The position numbers were made by a program, and so were the translations under genes. The notes under the pieces were generated by a model. The model was not told the DNA's origin. It saw nothing but the letters and a program-made list of their open reading frames with translations, and ran no database searches. DNA of 64,000 bases from Clostridium akagii DSM 12554 (lineage in GTDB: Bacteria; Bacillota; Clostridia; Clostridiales; Clostridiaceae), in the NCBI RefSeq assembly GCF_000686725.1, contig NZ_KK366009.1, forward strand, positions 202,037 through 266,036. The letters are read 5' to 3'. Shown here one piece after another: positions 46,094-54,673 of the stretch (the first letter of the stretch is position 1; every line of letters starts with the position of its first letter).

Positions 46094-46978
46094 ATGTTTA
46101 AATCAGGATATATAACAATCGTAGGAAGACCAAATGTAGGAAAATCAACTTTACTTAATTATATAATGGGTGAAAAGTTGTCCATAGTATCAAATAAGCC
46201 ACAAACTACAAGAAATAATATACATACAATATTAACGGATGAAGAGTCTCAATTAATATTTGTAGATACTCCAGGAATACATAAACCGAGACACAAGCTA
46301 GGTGAGTACATGGTAAAATTAGCCACAGACTCATTTAAAGACGTGGATTTGATTGTGTTTGTAGCAAATGCAGATGTAGAAATGGGCAGAGGCGATGAGT
46401 ATATACTTGAGCAATTAAAGGATATAAACATTCCTGTGTTTTTAGTAATTAATAAAATAGATGAATCAACCACTGAAAGAATTGCTGAAACCTTAAAAAA
46501 TTATTCTAGCAAATTCGACTTTAAAGAAATAATTCCAATATGCGCTTTTAACGGTAAAAACGTTGATGTATTATTAGATTTGATGAAGAAAAACATGCCA
46601 GAGGGACCTAAATATTATCCTGATGACATGCTTACAGATGTACAGGAGAAATTTGTAGTTGGCGAAATAATAAGAGAAAAGGCATTGAGATTGTTAAAAG
46701 AAGAAGTACCTCATGGCATAGCCGTTGAAATTTTAACAATGAAGCAAAACGAAAAGCTTGTATACAAGATAGAAGCAAATTTATATTGCGAAAAAGATTC
46801 TCATAAGGGAATTATAATAGGTAAGGAAGGTACCATGCTTAATAAAATAAATAAACATGCTACAGAAGATATTGCAAAACTTTTGCAGGCAAAGATAAGA
46901 TTAAAGATTTGGGTTAAAGTTAAAAAAGAGTGGAGAGATAATCCATTTTTACTAAATGAATTTGGATACAAAAAATAA
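46094..46978 (+). CDS. era: GTPase Era
   Basis: 294 aa. GRPNVGKST (G1), [10 protein letters not shown] (G3), NKID (G4), then the KH domain with [14 protein letters not shown]. Era matures 16S rRNA and the 30S subunit. ATG 46094 follows AAGGAGGA. Usually coupled with recO, as here. Confidence 0.97.
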   Translation: MFKSGYITIVGRPNVGKSTLLNYIMGEKLSIVSNKPQTTRNNIHTILTDEESQLIFVDTPGIHKPRHKLGEYMVKLATDSFKDVDLIVFVANADVEMGRGDEYILEQLKDINIPVFLVINKIDESTTERIAETLKNYSSKFDFKEIIPICAFNGKNVDVLLDLMKKNMPEGPKYYPDDMLTDVQEKFVVGEIIREKALRLLKEEVPHGIAVEILTMKQNEKLVYKIEANLYCEKDSHKGIIIGKEGTMLNKINKHATEDIAKLLQAKIRLKIWVKVKKEWRDNPFLLNEFGYKK

Positions 46979-47032
46979 AAATAATAATTAATTTTGATAA
47001 AACGGAAAGAATATAGGTAGAGGGGTGGTATT

Positions 47033-47779
47033 CTGTCTATATTTAACAGTAGAGGAGTAATCCTAAAGAGTAAAGATATAGGTGAAAATGATAAGCTTTT
47101 ATGGATATTTACAGAAAAATTTGGTAAGCTAAGTGTAATGGCAAAAGGTGCAAAAAAGAGTAGAAGTAAGCTTATGGCAAGTACCTTGGATTTTTGTTTT
47201 GGAAATTATACTCTATTTAAAGGTAAGGGTATGTTCAGCTTAAATGAAGGTATAATATTAGATTCTTTCCAAGAATTTTTATCAGATTTAGACACTATAG
47301 CATATGCCTCCTATCTTTGTGAATTAATCGATTTTTCCATGGTAGAGGGCGAAAGCAATAGATTATTATTTAAGGAGCTTGTTATTGCTTTTTACCTTAT
47401 GAGGAATAAGGTGGGGGATTTAGACACTTTAATAAGAGCATTTGAAATAAAATTGCTAACACTTACTGGATATGGACTTAACATGGACTATTGCACTAAG
47501 TGCAGAAAAAAAATAAATTCTTCAAATTACTTTAGTTACGAATATTACGGAGGAATTTGTCCAGAATGTAGAAAGAGTAATGGCAAGATAATAAGTCATG
47601 CAGCTTTTAATACGTTAAAATTTTTATCTAAATTACAATTGGATAAAATCTATAGAATCAATTTAAACAATCAAATCAAAGATGAAATATATGGAATATT
47701 AAGTGATTTGATTTTTCAAAGTTACGGTAAAAAGCCCAAGAGTTTGGAAATATTAGATAGTTTAAGGAGGAATGATTGA
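47033..47779 (+). CDS. recO: DNA repair protein RecO, apparently with a CTG start
   Basis: 248 aa if translation begins at CTG 47033, four bases after AGGGGTGG. The open frame runs from a stop at 47018; between it and ATG 47138 there is no ATG, GTG or TTG. The upstream codons give SIFNSRGVILKSKDIGEND, the conserved RecO OB-fold start, so an ATG-47138 start would cut off a third of that domain. The zinc finger CTKC...CPEC and C-terminal RecO helices are complete. RecO loads RecA with RecR. Downstream of era as usual. Confidence 0.88.
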   Translation: MSIFNSRGVILKSKDIGENDKLLWIFTEKFGKLSVMAKGAKKSRSKLMASTLDFCFGNYTLFKGKGMFSLNEGIILDSFQEFLSDLDTIAYASYLCELIDFSMVEGESNRLLFKELVIAFYLMRNKVGDLDTLIRAFEIKLLTLTGYGLNMDYCTKCRKKINSSNYFSYEYYGGICPECRKSNGKIISHAAFNTLKFLSKLQLDKIYRINLNNQIKDEIYGILSDLIFQSYGKKPKSLEILDSLRRND

Positions 47780-47780
47780 T

Positions 47781-48395
47781 ATGGAAGAAATTACACTAGA
47801 AAAAATTGATATCATTAGAGAGAGAACAGGAGTTAGCTATACAGAAGCAAAAGAAGCATTAGAAGCAACTGAAGGAAATGTAGTAGAGGCGCTAGTATAC
47901 ATTGAAAAAACCCAAACCACTACTAAAGATGCAATGTACACTTCTAAAGAAGAGTTCATTGATTGGGTAAAAGAAGTTATAAGAAAAGGAAATGTAACTA
48001 GAATAAAGGTTAAAAAAGATGAAAAAGTGCTTGTGGATATACCTATAAGTGCAGGTGTTGTAGCAAGTGCTGCACTAATTGTTGTTTTACCTTCACTGCT
48101 TGCTATAATATTTTTAACAGCAGTTGTTACAAAAGTAACTATTGAGATAACTAGAGAAGATGGGTCTGTAGAAGTAGTAAATAAGATTATTAAAGACACT
48201 TTTTCTTCTGTGAAGGATAAGGCACAGGATGTAAAGAATAAGGCACAAGACGTAAAAGATAATTTCACAAAAAGTAATGAAGCTGACAATTCTTTTCAAT
48301 ATACAGTAAAATTTGAGGATGAAGAGAAAAAGGAAACAGAAACAGAAACAGACAAAGAAACAGACAAAGACAAAGACAAAGACAAAGACAAGTAA
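47781..48395 (+). CDS. DUF4342-type protein with UBA/TS-N-like N-terminus and Lys/Asp tail
   Basis: 204 aa from ATG 47781 (AAGGAGG ten bases upstream; ATG 47772 is only one base from it). Residues 5-45 form a UBA/TS-N-like three-helix unit (RERTGVSYTEAKEALEATEG.. like EF-Ts). A DUF4342-type beta region (IDWVKEVIRKGNVTRIKVKKD) and one strongly hydrophobic segment (about 93-116, VVASAALIVVLPSLLAIIFL) follow. Then comes an amphipathic KDKAQDVKNKAQDVKD repeat and a TETDKETDKDKDKDKDK end. Function unknown; the layout suggests a small membrane-associated protein. It overlaps nothing and follows recO by 1 bp. Confidence 0.7.
   Translation: MEEITLEKIDIIRERTGVSYTEAKEALEATEGNVVEALVYIEKTQTTTKDAMYTSKEEFIDWVKEVIRKGNVTRIKVKKDEKVLVDIPISAGVVASAALIVVLPSLLAIIFLTAVVTKVTIEITREDGSVEVVNKIIKDTFSSVKDKAQDVKNKAQDVKDNFTKSNEADNSFQYTVKFEDEEKKETETETDKETDKDKDKDKDK
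48333..48394 (+). repeat. Hexanucleotide repeat encoding the T-E/D-K tail
   Basis: GAAACA units followed by GACAAA units, six bases each, end the DUF4342-type gene. Changes in unit number keep the frame and would only change tail length. Confidence 0.8.
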
Positions 48396-48429
48396 TAAGT
48401 TAAAAAAAGATTCATGCTTATTGAGATTA

Positions 48430-48480
48430 AAAGGGACTGCAAATAAATTTGTTTGTGAAAATTTATTTGCAGTCCCTTTA
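48430..48480 (+). terminator. Strong terminator after the DUF4342-type gene
   Basis: AAAGGGACTGCAAATAAATTT pairs perfectly with AATTTATTTGCAGTCCCTTT over about 20 pairs and has T-rich sequence behind it. Its GGGACTGC core recurs in the terminator after ppdK. Confidence 0.85.
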
Positions 48481-48512
48481 TGTTTTCAATGAAATATATG
48501 TAGTAATTAAAA

Positions 48513-48522
48513 TTTGTACAAA
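48513..48522. promoter_or_regulatory. Palindrome A before the CcpN-like gene
   Basis: TTTGTACAAA, a perfect 10-bp palindrome sharing the core TTGTACAA with palindrome B 56 bp downstream. TTGTAC inside it could also serve as a -35 to TATACT (48535-48540, 15 bp). Candidate operator. Confidence 0.45.
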
Positions 48523-48559
48523 AATTGTAAAGTGTATACTATTAATTTCAATTAAATGT

Positions 48560-48578
48560 TATAATTAGATTGTACAAT
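48560..48578. promoter_or_regulatory. -10 box and palindrome B before the CcpN-like gene
   Basis: TATAAT (48560-48565) is followed three bases later by ATTGTACAAT (48569-48578), a perfect palindrome with the same TTGTACAA core as palindrome A. Protein bound here would cover the transcription start of the CcpN-like gene. Confidence 0.5.
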
Positions 48579-48589
48579 TTAGAAAGAGG

Positions 48590-49228
48590 GTGTGCACAAT
48601 TAAATTCTCACCGAGACAAGAAGAAATAATAAGGTTGGTTAAGGAAAACCCCCCTATAACTAGTGAGAAAATTGCTGGAAGACTTAATGTTACAAGAGCT
48701 GCTTTGAGATCTGATTTAGCAATTCTTACTATGACGGGGATACTGGAAGCGAGACCAAAGGTAGGATATATATATTCACAAAAACCCTCTAATAGTGTTT
48801 TATATGATTACATAAGAAAAATAAAAGTAAAAGATATAATGACAAAGCCTGTAGTTACAGGGGAGGAAACAAAGGTATATGATGCAATTGTGTATTTGTT
48901 TTTAAATGATGTTGGAACTTTATTCATTGAAAACAAAGGATGCCTAGTAGGTGCAGTTTCAAGGAAAGATTTTTTGAAGCTTGCCATAGGAGGTACTGGT
49001 GATATGAAACAGATACCAGTAGGTGTTATCATGACTAGAATGCCAAATATCATATGTGTAAAACCAGAAGATTCAGCATATATGTCAGCAAAAAAAATTA
49101 TAGAACACGAAGTAGATAGTTTACCAGTAGTAGAGAAATTTACAGAGGAAAATAAGGATTTATATAAAATAGTGGGCAAGGTGTCAAAAACCAATATAAC
49201 TAAACTGCTTGTAAAACTTGGGAATTGA
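48590..49228 (+). CDS. ccpN: CcpN-like transcriptional regulator (HTH + two CBS domains)
   Basis: 212 aa. N-terminal DeoR/HTH-type domain (FSPRQEEIIRLVKEN, then GRLNVTRAALRSDLAILTM) is followed by two CBS domains (VKDIMTKPVVTGEE... and VIMTRMPNIICVKPED). This is the architecture of B. subtilis CcpN, the repressor of gluconeogenic genes that senses ATP/ADP. GTG 48590 corresponds to the family start but overlaps the AGAGGG ribosome binding site, so translation may be weak. The next gene encodes pyruvate phosphate dikinase, the likely target by context. Confidence 0.88.
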   Translation: MCTIKFSPRQEEIIRLVKENPPITSEKIAGRLNVTRAALRSDLAILTMTGILEARPKVGYIYSQKPSNSVLYDYIRKIKVKDIMTKPVVTGEETKVYDAIVYLFLNDVGTLFIENKGCLVGAVSRKDFLKLAIGGTGDMKQIPVGVIMTRMPNIICVKPEDSAYMSAKKIIEHEVDSLPVVEKFTEENKDLYKIVGKVSKTNITKLLVKLGN

Positions 49229-49341
49229 ATAGTTGGATTTATTATTCTATTCATAAATGTAACGTTTTAGGTTAATTGAACTAATGGATTTAATCCTTTA
49301 GTATAGATACAAAAATTAATCAAAAGGGGATGTATGTTACT

Positions 49342-51975
49342 ATGGAAAGTAAAAAGTATGTGTATCTTTTTAAAGAGGGAAATGCTAAAATGAGAAATTT
49401 GCTAGGTGGAAAAGGCGCTAATCTGGCTGAAATGACTAATTTAGGTATTCCTGTTCCACAAGGATTTACTGTAAGTACTGAAGCTTGTGTTAAGTATTAT
49501 ACTGATGATAAAAAGATTTCTGATGATATCAAAGACCAAATTAATGAGGCTTTAAAGCAACTTGAAAATATTTCAAGTAAACGTTTTGGTGACACGGAAA
49601 AACCGCTTCTCGTATCTGTAAGGTCAGGAGCAAGGGTATCTATGCCAGGAATGATGGACACAATTCTTAACTTAGGGTTAAATGATAACACTGTTGAAGG
49701 CATAGCAAAACTAATGAATAATGATAGATTTGCATACGATTCATATAGAAGGTTTATCCAGATGTTTTCTGATGTAGTTATGGGTATAGAGAAGAGAAAA
49801 TTTGAGAATCTTATTGATTCAGCAAAAGAAGAAAATAATGTTAAATTTGATACAGAACTTAAAAGTGAAGACTTAAAAAAACTTGTATTAAAATTCAAAC
49901 AATTATATAAAAAAGAAATAGGCACAGATTTTCCACAAGATCCCAAAGAACAACTATTAGAGTCAATAACAGCGGTGTTTAGATCTTGGGATAATCCAAG
50001 GGCAATAGTTTATAGAAGAATTAATGACATACCAGGAGATTGGGGAACAGCAGTAAATGTTCAAGCAATGGTATTCGGAAATATGGGTGATACATCAGGT
50101 ACTGGTGTTGCATTTACTAGAGATCCTGCTACAGGAGAAAAGAAAATATTTGGAGAGTATTTAATAAATGCTCAGGGTGAAGATGTTGTTGCAGGAATAA
50201 GAACTCCACAACCAATAACAAAACTTGCAGAGGATCTTCCACAGTGTTTTGATGAATTTATGAATATCGCACAAAAATTAGAAAAGCATTATAAGGATAT
50301 GCAAGACATGGAGTTTACCATAGAACAAAGCAAATTATATTTTCTTCAAACAAGGAATGGAAAGAGGACAGCTCAAGCTGCACTTAAAATTGCCGTTGAT
50401 ATGGTAAATGACGGTTCTTTATCAAAAGACGAGGCAATATTAAGAGTTGAACCAAAGCAGCTAGATTCTTTATTACACCCAGTTTTTGATATTTCTGAAC
50501 TAAAAAAGACAGAAGTAATTGCTCATGGTCTACCAGCTTCACCTGGTGCCGCAAGTGGGAAAATTTGTTTCACGGCTGAAGAAGCAAAAAATCACCATGG
50601 ATCAGGAGAAAAGGTGATTTTAGTAAGGCTTGAGACATCTCCAGAAGACATTGAAGGTATGGTTGCCGCAGAAGGTATATTAACAGTCCGAGGGGGAATG
50701 ACATCTCATGCAGCTGTTGTAGCTAGAGGTATGGGTACTTGTTGCGTTGCTGGTTGCGGAGAAATAAATATAAATGAAGATGAAAAGATTTTTTCAGTTA
50801 AAGGAAAGACTTATCATGAAGGAGATTTTATATCTTTAGATGGTAGTACAGGAAATGTATATGGTGGGGCAATTAAGACATCATCGCCTGAAATAAGTGG
50901 CTATTTTGAAACATTCATGGGCTGGGCTGATAGCATCAGAAAGTTAAAGGTAAGGACTAATGCTGATACTCCAAAAGATGCAAGACAGGCTATAGAATTT
51001 GGAGCTGAAGGTATCGGGCTATGTAGAACTGAGCATATGTTCTTTGAAGAGGATAGAATAGCGGCAGTAAGGGAAATGATTGTTGCAAAAACTACTGAAC
51101 AAAGGAAAAAAGCATTAGCAAAAATACTACCAATGCAGAAAAAAGATTTTATTGGAATTTATGAAGCTATGGAAGGTAAGGAAGTCACTATAAGATTCTT
51201 AGATCCACCACTTCATGAATTCCTTCCAACTGCTGAAGAAGATATAAAAAATTTGGCAGTGGAGATGAATATCAGTCTTGATGAATTAAAGGGGACAATA
51301 TCATATTTACATGAATTTAATCCAATGATGGGGCACCGGGGTTGCAGACTTTGTGTATCTTATCCAGAAATAGCAGAAATGCAAACAACAGCAGTTATAG
51401 AGTCTGCCATTGAGGTTATAAGGAATAAGCGCTATAACATAGTACCTGAAATAATGATTCCACTTGTAGGGGAACTAAAAGAATTGAAATTTGTAAAAAA
51501 TATTGTTCTAGAAACAGCAGATGCAATTATAAAGAGAGAAGGAATAGATTTAAAATATAAGGTTGGTACTATGATTGAAGTTCCAAGAGCAGCACTTCTT
51601 GCTGATGAAATAGCAAAAGAAGCAGAATTTTTCTCTTTTGGAACTAATGATTTGACTCAACTTACTTTTGGATTTTCAAGAGATGATGCAGGTAAATTCT
51701 TAGGTGACTATTATGACAATAAGATTTATGAATCCGATCCATTTGCAAAGCTAGATCAAATAGGTGTTGGTAAATTAGTTGAACTAGCAGTTACATTAGG
51801 GAGAAAAACAAGACCAGATATTCATCTTGGATTATGTGGTGAGCATGGTGGAGATCCTTCTTCCGTTGAATTTTGCCATAATGTAGGGCTTGATTATGTG
51901 TCATGTTCTCCATTCAGAGTACCGCTTGCAAGACTTGCAGCAGCACAAGCCCAGGTTAAGAACCCAAGAGGCTAG
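49342..51975 (+). CDS. ppdK: Pyruvate, phosphate dikinase
   Basis: 877 aa from ATG 49342 (AAAAGGGGA upstream; ATG 49330 adjoins it). Order: N-terminal nucleotide-binding domain (LLGGKGANLAEMTNLGIPVPQGF), phosphohistidine domain with the GGMTSHAAVVARGMG active-site His, C-terminal PEP/pyruvate barrel (GIGLCRTEHMFFE, SFGTNDLTQLTFG, and GLCGEHGGDP with the catalytic Cys). It interconverts pyruvate, ATP, Pi with PEP, AMP, PPi. The PPDK regulatory protein gene often found beside it is not here. Confidence 0.97.
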   Translation: MESKKYVYLFKEGNAKMRNLLGGKGANLAEMTNLGIPVPQGFTVSTEACVKYYTDDKKISDDIKDQINEALKQLENISSKRFGDTEKPLLVSVRSGARVSMPGMMDTILNLGLNDNTVEGIAKLMNNDRFAYDSYRRFIQMFSDVVMGIEKRKFENLIDSAKEENNVKFDTELKSEDLKKLVLKFKQLYKKEIGTDFPQDPKEQLLESITAVFRSWDNPRAIVYRRINDIPGDWGTAVNVQAMVFGNMGDTSGTGVAFTRDPATGEKKIFGEYLINAQGEDVVAGIRTPQPITKLAEDLPQCFDEFMNIAQKLEKHYKDMQDMEFTIEQSKLYFLQTRNGKRTAQAALKIAVDMVNDGSLSKDEAILRVEPKQLDSLLHPVFDISELKKTEVIAHGLPASPGAASGKICFTAEEAKNHHGSGEKVILVRLETSPEDIEGMVAAEGILTVRGGMTSHAAVVARGMGTCCVAGCGEININEDEKIFSVKGKTYHEGDFISLDGSTGNVYGGAIKTSSPEISGYFETFMGWADSIRKLKVRTNADTPKDARQAIEFGAEGIGLCRTEHMFFEEDRIAAVREMIVAKTTEQRKKALAKILPMQKKDFIGIYEAMEGKEVTIRFLDPPLHEFLPTAEEDIKNLAVEMNISLDELKGTISYLHEFNPMMGHRGCRLCVSYPEIAEMQTTAVIESAIEVIRNKRYNIVPEIMIPLVGELKELKFVKNIVLETADAIIKREGIDLKYKVGTMIEVPRAALLADEIAKEAEFFSFGTNDLTQLTFGFSRDDAGKFLGDYYDNKIYESDPFAKLDQIGVGKLVELAVTLGRKTRPDIHLGLCGEHGGDPSSVEFCHNVGLDYVSCSPFRVPLARLAAAQAQVKNPRG

Positions 51976-52012
51976 GAGGCAGATTCCAGGTACCAAATAT
52001 CAGTTTTTTAAG

Positions 52013-52047
52013 ATAAGAGATAAGAGCTAAGAGCTAAGAGTTAAAGG
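52013..52047 (+). repeat. Heptamer tandem repeat
   Basis: Five 7-bp units: ATAAGAG twice, CTAAGAG twice, then a degenerate TTAAAGG. Lies in the 332-bp gap between ppdK and the vanZ-like gene, before the terminator. Not coding. Confidence 0.8.
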
Positions 52048-52056
52048 ACAAAATTC

Positions 52057-52113
52057 TAGGGACTGGATTAGAATGTTTGAAAATCATTTTAAGATGCAGT
52101 CCCTTTTGTTTTT
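52057..52113 (+). terminator. Terminator after ppdK
   Basis: AGGGACTG (52058-52065) pairs with CAGTCCCT (52097-52104); a second pairing lies in the loop, and TTTTGTTTTTC follows. The rest of the gap up to 52307 shows no gene or other motif that I recognise. Confidence 0.75.
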
Positions 52114-52307
52114 CAGTGAATAATACATATTTAATTAGCCTTATTTTTGGAATGACTGTGTTATCGGAAAAGGTTACTTATTGGCTAAGGAAGAATTTTA
52201 GCAAAAAAAAAGTGAATGTAGTTACATAATAGTAGGATAGAACAATAGTAAGAAAATGCGGAGTAAAGTTTATTTATATGTGCCACGAAAAGAAGGGAGA
52301 ACTAGAA

Positions 52308-52835
52308 ATGTTAATAAATTATTTGAGAGAAGGAATAGGAACGTTAATTTATTTAATACCTATAGCATTTATTGTTTTTATTATATTCACTGGTGGAAAG
52401 TTTTTAACTAAAAGCACAATAGAATTTAAACCGTTGAGCATGTTATGTGAATTCGCATGGATTCTTGTTGTTATAACTATATTAAAGATAACAGGAATCA
52501 TTGGTGGAGACTTCAGCACAACTGCAATAGTTAATGGTCGTGTGAATTATAGCTTTGCTTTATTTGGACAAGAAGGGTTATCCATGGCAACATTGTTGAA
52601 TATTGCTCTCTTTACTCCTTTTGGTTTCTTCTCCTCAATTGTTTTTAAGAAACTCAAAAATAAATGGATTTATGGGATTTTAATTGGTTTAATTTTTTCG
52701 GGAACAATTGAATTCCTTCAGATTTTTACTGGAAGATTTGTGCAATTAAATGATATATTGATGAATACTGCAGGAACATTTCTTGGATATGAAATATGGG
52801 CTATATTGTTAAAACTAAATCTAAAATCAAAATAA
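52308..52835 (+). CDS. VanZ-like membrane protein
   Basis: 175 aa from ATG 52308 (AAGGGA nine bases upstream; a longer frame from 52278 precedes the ribosome binding site). Four to five hydrophobic segments; the NIALFTPFGFFSSIVFKKLK and EFLQIFTGRFVQLNDILMNTAGTFLGY segments are the VanZ family signature, best known from low-level teicoplanin resistance but widespread with unknown role. It has no van genes around it, so resistance should not be inferred. Confidence 0.88.
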   Translation: MLINYLREGIGTLIYLIPIAFIVFIIFTGGKFLTKSTIEFKPLSMLCEFAWILVVITILKITGIIGGDFSTTAIVNGRVNYSFALFGQEGLSMATLLNIALFTPFGFFSSIVFKKLKNKWIYGILIGLIFSGTIEFLQIFTGRFVQLNDILMNTAGTFLGYEIWAILLKLNLKSK

Positions 52836-52851
52836 AAGAGTTAAATAATTT

Positions 52852-53152
52852 TTATGATTTTTTTAATTTTGATACCAAACCTCCAAGCAAATATCCTATA
52901 AAACTAAATATCATGCCTGGCGGCGATGATATTAATACCACAATATACAATGATAAACTTTTGATATCTTTTGTCTTCAATTGTGCCAAAGTAAAAACTA
53001 AATAGTAGCCATGATGATAAAAATATTATTGAAAATGCAAGATTTTCAGAACTATAACTGAAACCTTCATAAAATTCTGCCCATTGAAAATATAAAGCAA
53101 GAGATGTAATTACTATTGTAAAAAGAGTTATAATGGTTATTTTTTTCCCCAA
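52852..53152 (-). pseudogene. Small membrane protein gene with one-base frameshift
   Basis: TTG at 53152 stands six bases after GGAGGTG on the minus strand. The first frame stops at 52904 after 82 codons, but its end (FIIVYCGINIIAARHDI) is abrupt. From the T-run 52969-52972 (AAAA on the coding strand) another frame continues with YIVVLISSPPGMIFSFIGYLL and ends KLKKS at 52852. Removing one A would give an unbroken 99-residue protein with three membrane segments; 301 bp is 100 codons plus one base. Either a real disruption, a slippage site or a sequencing error. Convergent with the vanZ-like gene; family unknown. Confidence 0.65.
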
Positions 53153-53345
53153 TTAAAGCACCTCCAAATTTATTATAGGATTGTACCAACTCTATGAACA
53201 AAATTAGGTATCATTTTTATATAATAATGATTTTAGAAGCATGTGAAAACGTGGAGTCCCTATAACGGTAACATAATAAAATATTACAATATAGCAACAT
53301 TAATATAAATAAATATAATATAAATTTTATTTATATTAATTAATC

Positions 53346-53451
53346 TTGATAAGCAGCATGGCAAGGTATGTGAAATAGGCTATTCGTGCTACACTTTCTT
53401 AAGCGTAGCGAGTAGCCTATGAACGTGCCTTGCCATGTTGCTCTCATCAAC
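53346..53451. repeat. Large imperfect nested inverted repeat
   Basis: Arms of about 46 bp: TTGATAAGCAGCATGGCAAGG (5' part, with ATAGGCTATTCG and GCTAC further in) pair with the 3' arm GTAGCGAGTAGCCTAT, then CCTTGCCATGTTGCT and ATCAAC. The loop is about 14 bases. The element is richer in G+C than the flanking AT-rich DNA. It begins one base after the stop of the CotS-like gene (minus strand) and has no T-run, so it is not an ordinary terminator. Confidence 0.8.
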
Positions 53452-53452
53452 A

Positions 53453-54508
53453 TTAAGGTATTAAGGTTTTCAAACTATTGCTAAAGTTTAGCGAAGTTTC
53501 AATATGTTTTTCCATGGTTGTCATAGACTTTTCTAGTAAAACAATAAAAGCTTGCTTATTACACACATTTATGTTATTGTAGTAATCCCTTAATAATCTC
53601 CATTGTTTCTGTGGGAAACTAATATAGGATGATATATACCAATAATCATCTGCGGTTAATGGAAGAATGTTATGGTAGGCAGTAAGACAATTTTTTAAAA
53701 GTTCAAAATCCCAGTTAGTGGTTTCTCTTTTTAGAATTCTTCTAAGAAAATATGAGATATCGTGAGCTGAATAATCCATTTTGCATTTATCAAAATCTAT
53801 TATCCAAAGTTTATTGAACTTATCAAATATTATGTTTTTATTTACATAGTCAAGATGGCATAGGGATTTGCTTAAATTATTTGAGTTTATGTGTGAAGCA
53901 TTTTCTATTGAAATTTTGGCTAAAGTTATGCACGCATCAAAATTTTCAATATATATTTTTGAAAAATTATCACCATATTTGAAGGCAAGGTTTGAAAAAT
54001 CAAGTAATTGATTAAAATGCCGATTCATTGATAAGTACATGTCTTCATAGCCTAGACGTAATTTACTACCTGGGATTGGATAAAAGTTCCGTGAAAACTT
54101 GTGGAAATTCGCTAAAGTAATAGATGAGTCTATTACATGTTTCATATTATCATAATCGCATTTGTCTCCATCAATCCATGGAGTAAGTATAAATAGCATT
54201 CCATTAAATGAGACAAATCTTTTACCAGTTTGTGTAGGAAGAATTCTAGGTACATTTAAATTAAATCTATAAATCCATTCAATACTGGAGTATACAAAAA
54301 GTAGTTCATCTTTAGTATAATATACTTTTTTTAGGCAATAATATTTAAAGTTAGATTCTATTTTATATACAGCTCTTTGCTTGTCCGTATCTTTAAATTT
54401 AATTTGATATACATTAGAATTCTCTAAATTATATTCGCTTAAAATGTTCTTTTTAATCTCTGCTTGAGATAATAAATCTGTTTTATAATTCACTGTTGTT
54501 TTAGGCAT
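53453..54508 (-). CDS. CotS-family kinase-like protein (spore coat-associated)
   Basis: 351 aa from ATG at 54508 (AAGGGGTGG upstream on the minus strand; the longer frame to 54544 precedes it). Aminoglycoside-phosphotransferase-like fold: [13 protein letters not shown] is the Brenner catalytic motif (HxDxxxxN) and [11 protein letters not shown] the metal-binding DFD, both intact, so it may be an active kinase. Family members such as CotS, YutH and CotI are spore coat proteins or coat-assembly kinases. Substrate unknown. Single gene, followed by the large inverted repeat. Confidence 0.82.
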   Translation of the reverse strand: MPKTTVNYKTDLLSQAEIKKNILSEYNLENSNVYQIKFKDTDKQRAVYKIESNFKYYCLKKVYYTKDELLFVYSSIEWIYRFNLNVPRILPTQTGKRFVSFNGMLFILTPWIDGDKCDYDNMKHVIDSSITLANFHKFSRNFYPIPGSKLRLGYEDMYLSMNRHFNQLLDFSNLAFKYGDNFSKIYIENFDACITLAKISIENASHINSNNLSKSLCHLDYVNKNIIFDKFNKLWIIDFDKCKMDYSAHDISYFLRRILKRETTNWDFELLKNCLTAYHNILPLTADDYWYISSYISFPQKQWRLLRDYYNNINVCNKQAFIVLLEKSMTTMEKHIETSLNFSNSLKTLIP

Positions 54509-54673
54509 AAGCCACCCCTTGCTTATAACTTTCATTATAAGCATATTAGTAAATATTACATAATATACATTATAAAAAAAATTTTTAACTATACATGTAA
54601 AATATATAAAGAAACAAGAAGGATTTTTAATAGTTGTATAGAATTAAAATATAATAGGAAAGGTGATTTTGAT

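Noticed and set aside
47138..47779. recO annotated from ATG 47138
   Set aside because: The preceding in-frame sequence encodes the conserved RecO N-terminus and has a ribosome binding site, so the ATG start would truncate the protein.
48333..48394. Hexamer repeat as a phase-variation switch
   Set aside because: Units are six bases, so changes in number do not alter the frame.
52308..52835. Glycopeptide resistance from the VanZ-like gene
   Set aside because: VanZ-like membrane proteins are widespread and no vanHAX or regulator genes are nearby.
52796..53005. Plus-strand frame of 69 codons after the vanZ-like gene
   Set aside because: It overlaps the minus-strand membrane gene, which has a strong ribosome binding site and membrane character; the plus frame has neither.
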